Positions 1-4,082 of a DNA stretch of 6,459 nucleotides are shown here, piece by piece. The translations under genes were made by a program, and so were the position numbers. The DNA lies in NCBI GenBank assembly GCA_943350065.1, contig CALQZZ010000034.1, forward strand, positions 1 to 6,459, given 5' to 3'. The notes beneath the pieces were generated by a model. The model was not told where the DNA came from, searched no databases, and saw nothing but the letters and a program-made list of their open reading frames with translations. The stretch is from Candidatus Nomurabacteria bacterium (GTDB lineage Bacteria; Patescibacteriota; Minisyncoccia; Phycocordibacterales; UBA9973). Numbering within the stretch: the first letter of the stretch is position 1; every line of letters starts with the position of its first letter.

Positions 1-87
1 AGGACCATTGTCTATCCAGCCGAGAACGAGCCCTAAAAGGGCGAAAGTTATGACGAGTATTATCAAAAGATTGATATTCTTTTTCAT
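1..87 (-). CDS. N-terminus of an unidentified membrane or secreted protein (partial)
   Basis: The frame opens with ATG at 87-85 and runs off the left edge without a stop, giving 29 residues that begin MKKNINLLIILVITFALLG. Two lysines followed by about 18 hydrophobic residues form a typical signal peptide or signal anchor, then a polar stretch WIDNGP begins. A TATACT box lies at exactly the distance that would start transcription on the A of the ATG, which supports this start. It is divergent from trhO. Too little is visible to name a family; export or membrane insertion is inferred only from the hydrophobic segment. Confidence 0.6.
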   Translation of the reverse strand, partial: MKKNINLLIILVITFALLGLVLGWIDNGP

Positions 88-93
88 AATTTA

Positions 94-99
94 AGTATA
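94..99 (-). promoter_or_regulatory. -10 box for the leftward gene, leaderless spacing
   Basis: On the minus strand the hexamer reads TATACT, five of six matches to TATAAT. Its last base is 7 nt before the A of the ATG at 87, so the predicted transcription start coincides with the start codon. No good -35 is visible at the matching spacing (about 117-122) and no Shine-Dalgarno sequence precedes the start. Promoter assignment is inference. Confidence 0.5.
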
Positions 100-121
100 C
101 TACAAATTTAATTTTAGTATT

Positions 122-159
122 TACCCCTCTCTAAAATCTTCAAATTTTGGAGAGGGGTA
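122..159. repeat. REP-like hairpin in the divergent intergenic region
   Basis: Bases 122-137 pair with 144-159, giving a 16-bp stem with one T-G (G-U) pair and a 6-nt loop CTTCAA. The outer stem is TACCCCTCTC against GAGAGGGGTA. An unpaired, similarly G-rich tail, GGGGTGAGG (160-168), follows on the plus strand. Because it sits between divergent genes it is not an obvious terminator. From general knowledge, GAGAGGGGTAGGGGTGAGG-like palindromes occur in many copies in intergenic regions of several bacterial groups, resembling REP elements mobilised by Y1/RAYT transposases. Only one copy is in this window, so repetition is inferred, not seen. Confidence 0.6.
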
Positions 160-172
160 GGGGTGAGGCATC

Positions 173-201
173 TTGCAAATACAGTCCTGAACCGTTAATA
201 T
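173..201 (+). promoter_or_regulatory. Candidate trhO promoter
   Basis: A -35-like TTGCAA at 173-178 is separated by 17 bases from a -10-like TAATAT at 196-201 (four of six matches each). The predicted transcription start is about 208, next to the ATG at 209. An alternative -10, TATAAA at 212-217, would start transcription near 224, just ahead of the in-frame ATG at 227. Both are moderate matches, so the exact promoter is uncertain. Confidence 0.4.
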
Positions 202-208
202 CATATAT

Positions 209-1240
209 ATGTATAAAAAGGCTAATATGAAAAATAAAGAAGAGCTTTTGGCTGATTTAGCAAAAGAGAATTTTAAACGCCAAACTCTTTCTTTTTATAA
301 ATATGTCAAAATAGAAAATCCGAAAGAAATGCGTGATATGCTTTTCGACAAACTTTCAGAGCTTAAATGTCTCGGTAGAATTTATGTCGCACATGAAGGT
401 ATCAATGCTCAGATGAATGTACCTGAACACAATTGGGATGCTTTTAATTCTTTCTTACAAAATATTCCAGAATTCACAGGTGTACCATATAAATTCGCAG
501 TAGAAGAAAAGGGTAGTAGTAGTTTTATAAAATTAATTATAAAAGTGCGAGAAAAAATTGTTGCTGATGGGCTCGATGATAGTACTTTTGATCCAGCAAA
601 TACAGGTGAATATGCTCTCGCAGAAGAAGTGAATGAAATGATAGATCGTGGTACGACAGTTATCGATATGCGCAATATTTACGAAGCAGCCATTGGTCAC
701 TTTGAAAATGCAAAGATAATGAATGTCGATACTTTCAGAGAACAACTTCAAAAAGTGCAAGATATGTTCAAAGATAAAAAGGACGAAGAAGTGTTATTGT
801 ATTGTACTGGAGGAATTCGTTGTGAAAAGGCTTCTGCATGGATGAAACATAATGGTTTCAAAAATATAAAACATATCAAGGGTGGAATTATCGATTATGC
901 TCACAGGGTAAAAGAATTAGGTTTACCAAATAAATTCAAAGGCAAGAATTTTGTCTTTGATGAGAGAATGGGGGAGAGAGTCGGCGATGAGATTATTTCT
1001 ACTTGTCAGATTTGTGAAAAGGAAAAGTCGGACGAATATATACACTGTAAAAATCTTTCTTGTCATATGTTATTCATATCTTGTAAAAAGTGTGAGAAAA
1101 ATCTAGACGGTTACTGTAGTCGCATTTGCCAAATTTGTGATAAATTCCCTAAAAAAGTAAATCAACTTCTTATTAGAAGAAATCACCAAAAGCATTCGAA
1201 TCAATACAAGAAGAATTATAAGAGAACGAATGTGGTATAA
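209..1240 (+). CDS. trhO: tRNA uridine(34) hydroxylase TrhO (oxygen-dependent, rhodanese domain)
   Basis: This cytosolic enzyme hydroxylates wobble U34 of certain tRNAs to ho5U using O2, the first step toward mo5U/cmo5U. The 343 residues match the TrhO/YceA (UPF0176) family along the whole length; E. coli YceA, from memory, is about 350. Residues 27-118 form the N-terminal domain (LSFYKY, AHEGINAQ). Residues 140-238 are the rhodanese domain with active-site loop YCTGGIRCEKAS, catalytic Cys199 and second Cys205. GKNFVFDERMGER at 245-257 is a family signature. A Cys cluster follows (C266, C269, C280, C285, C292, C295, C303, C307, C310), probably metal-binding. Start: ATG 209 puts LSFYKY at the same distance from the N-terminus as in E. 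coli; in-frame ATG 227 has AAAGG 5 bases upstream and is a real alternative. The C-terminal 20-30 residues are basic and divergent. No CmoA/CmoB or TrmR partner is in the window. Confidence 0.97.
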   Translation: MYKKANMKNKEELLADLAKENFKRQTLSFYKYVKIENPKEMRDMLFDKLSELKCLGRIYVAHEGINAQMNVPEHNWDAFNSFLQNIPEFTGVPYKFAVEEKGSSSFIKLIIKVREKIVADGLDDSTFDPANTGEYALAEEVNEMIDRGTTVIDMRNIYEAAIGHFENAKIMNVDTFREQLQKVQDMFKDKKDEEVLLYCTGGIRCEKASAWMKHNGFKNIKHIKGGIIDYAHRVKELGLPNKFKGKNFVFDERMGERVGDEIISTCQICEKEKSDEYIHCKNLSCHMLFISCKKCEKNLDGYCSRICQICDKFPKKVNQLLIRRNHQKHSNQYKKNYKRTNVV

Positions 1241-1241
1241 T
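1233..1241 (+). promoter_or_regulatory. Extended -10 promoter overlapping the trhO stop codon
   Basis: TGGTATAAT is a consensus extended -10 (TGnTATAAT). It covers the last valine codons and TAA stop of trhO (stop 1238-1240). Predicted transcription starts near 1248, leaving about 25 bases before the ATG at 1273. That leader has no Shine-Dalgarno sequence. A secondary GATAAT at 1255-1260 would give only a 6-base leader. The site probably transcribes the 78-codon gene and the synthetase behind it. It is inferred from consensus only. Confidence 0.55.
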
Positions 1242-1272
1242 TTATAGATTAAAAGATAATTTAAATTTCATT

Positions 1273-1509
1273 ATGAAACACGAAATAACTACAAAATACA
1301 GTGCCGTTCACGTTTTTTATGAAGGAGGCAGTGTTACTTTAGATGAATATAGTGTGCCTTGGTTTCAAAAATTGGATGAAGGAGAGGTTAAAACTTTTTG
1401 TAATTCTGCTAGATCAAACAGTAAAGCAGATCTTGAAGATAATTATAGTAATAACCTTAAGTTGGTTTATGATGGTAATGATACTTTCACTTTAAAATTA
1501 AGAGATTAA
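1273..1509 (+). CDS. Small protein of unknown function (78 aa)
   Basis: I do not recognise this protein. It starts MKHEITTKYSAVHVFYEGG and has no signal peptide or membrane segment, so it is probably cytosolic. Residues alternate polar and hydrophobic in the first half (YSAVHVFYEGGSVTLDEY) and at the end (LKLVYDG, TFTLKLRD), suggesting mainly beta structure. A single cysteine lies in TFCNSARSNS; there is no paired-Cys metal motif. Support for a real gene: a consensus extended -10 upstream, a plausible globular composition, tight packing between two conserved genes, and only 12 bases to the next start. It may be co-transcribed with the synthetase, but a functional link is not shown. Confidence 0.75.
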   Translation: MKHEITTKYSAVHVFYEGGSVTLDEYSVPWFQKLDEGEVKTFCNSARSNSKADLEDNYSNNLKLVYDGNDTFTLKLRD

Positions 1510-1515
1510 TAAAAT
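1510..1515 (+). promoter_or_regulatory. Possible -10 box for the PheRS-like gene
   Basis: TAAAAT (five of six matches to TATAAT) fills the whole space after the stop of the 78-codon gene. It ends 7 bases before the A of the ATG at 1522, the same leaderless spacing seen at 87 and 2756. The surrounding sequence is almost all A and T, so a chance match is likely enough to keep confidence low; read-through from the promoter at 1233 is an alternative. Confidence 0.3.
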
Positions 1516-1521
1516 AAAAAT

Positions 1522-2715
1522 ATGACAAGTTTAGAAAAAGCAAAAATAGAAATCCCAAAAGAAAACCCAGATTTACCTATGCAATTAAAATTCGATGTTT
1601 CTTCGTCTGAAACAATAGAAAAACTTTTGTCTGTAAAAGATTTAACATTACCTACAGAAAATGGGGAAGAGAGAAATATAATCGGTAAAGTTTTTGATCA
1701 AGTAATTAAAAAATTAGAAGAACATAATTTTTCTGATATAAATGTTGTGCGAGGTAATCCTGTCGTGCTAGCTAGTGATAATTTTGATAGTCTTTTGTTT
1801 ACTCCCGGAAATCCTGGAAGGTCTGCGACATATACTAGATATACAGATGAAGACCATGTTCTCCGTACTCACACCTCTGCTCTTATTCCACAAACATTTA
1901 AGAATTTTAAAAAAGAAATTGATCGTTCTACTTTTGTTTTACCTGGGCTCGTATACAGAAGAGATGTTATTGATCCTAGGCATTTAGATGTTTTTCATCA
2001 GATAGATGTTTGGACTTTACAAGATAATAGTAAGTACGGAAAAGTAAATCGAGAAAATTTGTTGGAATTAGCTAGAACTGTTTTCGAGGCTGCTTGTCCT
2101 GATGCTGAGATGATAGTCTATGAAGCGAAGCATCCATACACAGTTGATGGTATTGAAGTCTATGCAAAAGTAAATGGTGTAGAAATAGAAGTTTTTGAAG
2201 CAGGTCTCGCTCATCCTGAAGTTTTGAAAAATTGTGGTATTGATCCTGAAAATTATTCAGGCCTCGCCCTCGGTATGGGGGTGGAGAGATTAATAATGGC
2301 TAGAAAGAATTTACCAGACATTCGCCTCATACGTTCTACTGATCCGAGAATTATCAAACAAATGACTGATATGGAACCATATAAAAATGTTTCTGATCAG
2401 CCAGCTATCTCTCGTGACATGTCTTATATTGTGAATAAAAATGATTCTGAAGAAGATCTTTGCGAAGATATCAGAAATGTTTTCGGTGAACATGCTGATC
2501 TACTCGAAGAAGTAAAAATATTAGAGAGAACTCCTTTTGATAAATTGCATCCAGTAGCAAAAGAAAAACTCGGAGCAGTCGAAGGCCAAGATAATGTTTT
2601 GGTGCGTATTATTCTTCGTCACCCTGATAAAACTTTAACTAAAAAAGAAGCCGCTGATCTATACGAAATGGCTTATCCAAAACTTCACAAGGGAAGTACA
2701 CAAGGATACAAGTAA
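1522..2715 (+). CDS. pheS: Single-chain phenylalanyl-tRNA synthetase-like protein (PheS core + FDX-ACB)
   Basis: This is a class II (subclass IIc) aminoacyl-tRNA synthetase, expected to charge tRNA-Phe in the cytosol. The PheS-like core shows RTHTS (115-119), motif 2 PGLVYRRD (141-148), FHQID (158-162), EAGLAHPEVL (226-235) and motif 3 GMGVERL with Arg256. Residues about 293-397 match the ferredoxin-fold anticodon-binding domain that normally ends PheT (PAISRDMSYIV, VRIILRHPDKTLTKKEA). The usual PheS N-terminal coiled coil is missing. The order catalytic core then FDX-ACB is that of monomeric mitochondrial PheRS rather than the bacterial alpha2-beta2 enzyme, and no pheT is adjacent. Oddities: where PheS has the pocket motif FPF this reads HPY (204-206), FHQVE reads FHQID, and GFAFGMG reads GLALGMG. 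It could be the main PheRS or a paralogue with another substrate. The family call is firm; the substrate is not. Confidence 0.88.
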   Translation: MTSLEKAKIEIPKENPDLPMQLKFDVSSSETIEKLLSVKDLTLPTENGEERNIIGKVFDQVIKKLEEHNFSDINVVRGNPVVLASDNFDSLLFTPGNPGRSATYTRYTDEDHVLRTHTSALIPQTFKNFKKEIDRSTFVLPGLVYRRDVIDPRHLDVFHQIDVWTLQDNSKYGKVNRENLLELARTVFEAACPDAEMIVYEAKHPYTVDGIEVYAKVNGVEIEVFEAGLAHPEVLKNCGIDPENYSGLALGMGVERLIMARKNLPDIRLIRSTDPRIIKQMTDMEPYKNVSDQPAISRDMSYIVNKNDSEEDLCEDIRNVFGEHADLLEEVKILERTPFDKLHPVAKEKLGAVEGQDNVLVRIILRHPDKTLTKKEAADLYEMAYPKLHKGSTQGYK

Positions 2716-2743
2716 AATAATATACTTTTACAAAAGATAAAGG

Positions 2744-2749
2744 TATAAT
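2744..2749 (+). promoter_or_regulatory. Perfect -10 box for the propeller gene, leaderless spacing
   Basis: TATAAT is a perfect consensus, and its last base is exactly 7 nt before the A of the ATG at 2756, so transcription should begin on the start codon. The bases AAAGG just before it (2739-2743) are 12 bases from the ATG, too far for a normal Shine-Dalgarno. No convincing -35 exists; TATACT at 2721-2726 has 17-bp spacing but poor sequence. It supports ATG 2756 over the in-frame TTG at 2750, which lies inside the promoter. Confidence 0.6.
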
Positions 2750-2755
2750 TTGTGT

Positions 2756-3997
2756 ATGAAAAAATATCATTTAGAAGGTCTTGCTGTTATATCTTTAGGA
2801 ATAATTTTATTAATAGTCTTTGTATTAAAGGTTGGTTTTAATATTCCACCAACACAAAATACTGCTGCAGTGATTGGAAGTATTACTTCTAGTAAAACAC
2901 CAATTTTAAACCGTATAGATAAACCAGTACCATTAAATAAATTTCAAGTTTTTTTAATGGGAGGAGCAAGTGAATCAACTACTAATCCTCACTTTAATGA
3001 TATTTTTAGTTCTTTTGACGGACAAAATTGGAAATTAATTTCTCCTCAAAACAGTACAACAACAAGTAAATGGTCACCTCGTATGTATTTTGGTGCTAAT
3101 ACAGTTTTTTTTAATAATAAAATGTGGGTTATTGGTGGAGTAGGTCGTAACCCGACAGGAGCCAATCAGGTCTGGTCTTCAGGAGACGGTATAAATTGGA
3201 CATTTGTTCCTAGTAATGCACCGAACACATGTGAACAAAATATAGTTGTTTTTAATAATAAGATGTGGATTGTTTCATCTAGTGGTATTAATCAAGGATA
3301 TTATTGTGGAAATATAGGATATCCTCAGTCACATCTTTATTCATCACCAGATGGTATTACATGGACAGCACAAACATCTGTTGCCCCTTGGGGGTATCTA
3401 GATTGGTCTTCAGCTGTGGTTTTTCAAGGTAAAATAATAGTAATGGGTGGTCGTGGTTATAATAGTATGTATAGTAGAAATACTATTTGGTCATCTACCG
3501 ATGGTACAAGTTGGACTCACGTTGATACTGATCAAAGTACAGCCGGCATACAAGATGCTCCATGGGGTCCAAGAGACAATTTTACATCTCTAGTTTTTAA
3601 TAATAAGATTTGGATTTTAGGAGGACGATATGGAAATGGTACAATTGAACAAGCCATTTTAACTGATGATATTTGGTCATCTACTAATGGTATAAATTGG
3701 ACCTTAGAATTGGCTAATCCTCCTTGGTCAAGACACTATCAATATTCTGGTGGACCTTACTTAAAAGGCATTTTGTTTGGGCATTCATCTTTTGTTTTAA
3801 ATAATAAAATGTTTATAGTTCATGGAAAAGAACCTAGTCAAATTTGTAATACTCCTGGAAATTGTGGTTTATATGGACAAATTTGGTCGTCTCCTGATGG
3901 TTTGAATTGGACTCAAGTGATTCCAACAGGGGATCCAATACCATCACGATACGGACTTTCAACTGTTGTTGTGCCTGTATCTAATTCACAAATATAA
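2756..3997 (+). CDS. Membrane-anchored Kelch-like beta-propeller protein
   Basis: The 413-residue protein has a short basic N-terminus, one hydrophobic segment (about 8-28) and a linker to residue 62. It is therefore probably a signal-anchored surface protein, with the rest outside. Residues 63-413 contain about six imperfect repeats. Each has a hydrophobic strand, often FNNK(M/I)W, then a glycine pair such as IGG or LGG, then WSS.DG.(N/S)WT. The WSS/DG/WT parts lie near 84-93, 140-149, 195-204, 245-254, 307-316 and 377-386. The last segment, YGLSTVVV (399-406), could supply the first strand of blade 1 and close the ring. Four cysteines (159, 184, 364, 370) could form two disulfides. No catalytic motif, sortase signal or lipobox is visible. 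The fold call comes from repeat pattern. Binding to glycans, proteins or a host cell is possible but unsupported. TTG 2750 is a less likely start. Confidence 0.85.
   Translation: MKKYHLEGLAVISLGIILLIVFVLKVGFNIPPTQNTAAVIGSITSSKTPILNRIDKPVPLNKFQVFLMGGASESTTNPHFNDIFSSFDGQNWKLISPQNSTTTSKWSPRMYFGANTVFFNNKMWVIGGVGRNPTGANQVWSSGDGINWTFVPSNAPNTCEQNIVVFNNKMWIVSSSGINQGYYCGNIGYPQSHLYSSPDGITWTAQTSVAPWGYLDWSSAVVFQGKIIVMGGRGYNSMYSRNTIWSSTDGTSWTHVDTDQSTAGIQDAPWGPRDNFTSLVFNNKIWILGGRYGNGTIEQAILTDDIWSSTNGINWTLELANPPWSRHYQYSGGPYLKGILFGHSSFVLNNKMFIVHGKEPSQICNTPGNCGLYGQIWSSPDGLNWTQVIPTGDPIPSRYGLSTVVVPVSNSQI
2939..3973 (+). repeat. Internal blade repeats of the propeller gene
   Basis: The six protein repeats are also visible at the DNA level. 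Bases 3248-3271 and 3593-3616 differ at one position in 24 (each begins GTTTTTAATAATAAGAT). Related copies lie near 3105-3125 and 3791-3811. The second half of each unit, TGGTC(A/T)TC followed by GGTATAAATTGGAC or a variant, recurs near 3172, 3486, 3671 and 3886. This near-identity suggests blades arose by duplication or are homogenised by recombination. Confidence 0.6.
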
Positions 3998-3999
3998 TT

Positions 4000-4054
4000 T
4001 TAAAACAAAACTAAAAATCCCTCAAAACATGAGGGATTTTTAGTTTTGTTTTAA
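4000..4054. terminator. Long palindromic terminator after the propeller gene
   Basis: Bases 4000-4024 are perfectly complementary to 4030-4054, giving a 25-bp stem with a 5-base loop (4025-4029). The core is ATCCCTC/GAGGGAT, flanked by AT-rich arms with A- and T-tracts, so in RNA it acts as a Rho-independent terminator (GC core then a T-rich 3' side, 4037-4052). It begins 2 bases after the propeller stop at 3997. Symmetry means it could also stop leftward transcription. Its arms are much longer than a terminator needs. Confidence 0.9.
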
Positions 4055-4072
4055 TAAAAAAAATGCTATAAT
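4044..4072 (+). promoter_or_regulatory. gyrB promoter (extended -10, leader about 4 nt)
   Basis: TGCTATAAT at 4064-4072 is a perfect extended -10. Weak -35-like TTTTGT (4044-4049, 17-bp spacer) or TTGTTT (4046-4051, 15-bp spacer) lies within the right arm of the upstream palindrome. Predicted start is about 4079, only 4 bases before ATG 4083. AGGTG at 4073-4077 resembles a Shine-Dalgarno but would be outside an mRNA starting at 4079; if transcription begins upstream it could be used. Confidence 0.65.
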
Positions 4073-4082
4073 AGGTGTATAT

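Noticed and set aside
409..760. Minus-strand open frames inside trhO
   Set aside because: They are antisense to strongly conserved TrhO sequence, overlap each other, and show no start signals.
1775..1987. Plus-strand 70-codon frame inside the PheRS-like gene
   Set aside because: It is in another frame of the conserved catalytic region including motif 2 and has no separate initiation signal.
2725..2736. CTTTTACAAAAG as a terminator after the PheRS-like gene
   Set aside because: The stem is 5 A/T-rich pairs with a 2-base loop and no following T-run, too weak to terminate.
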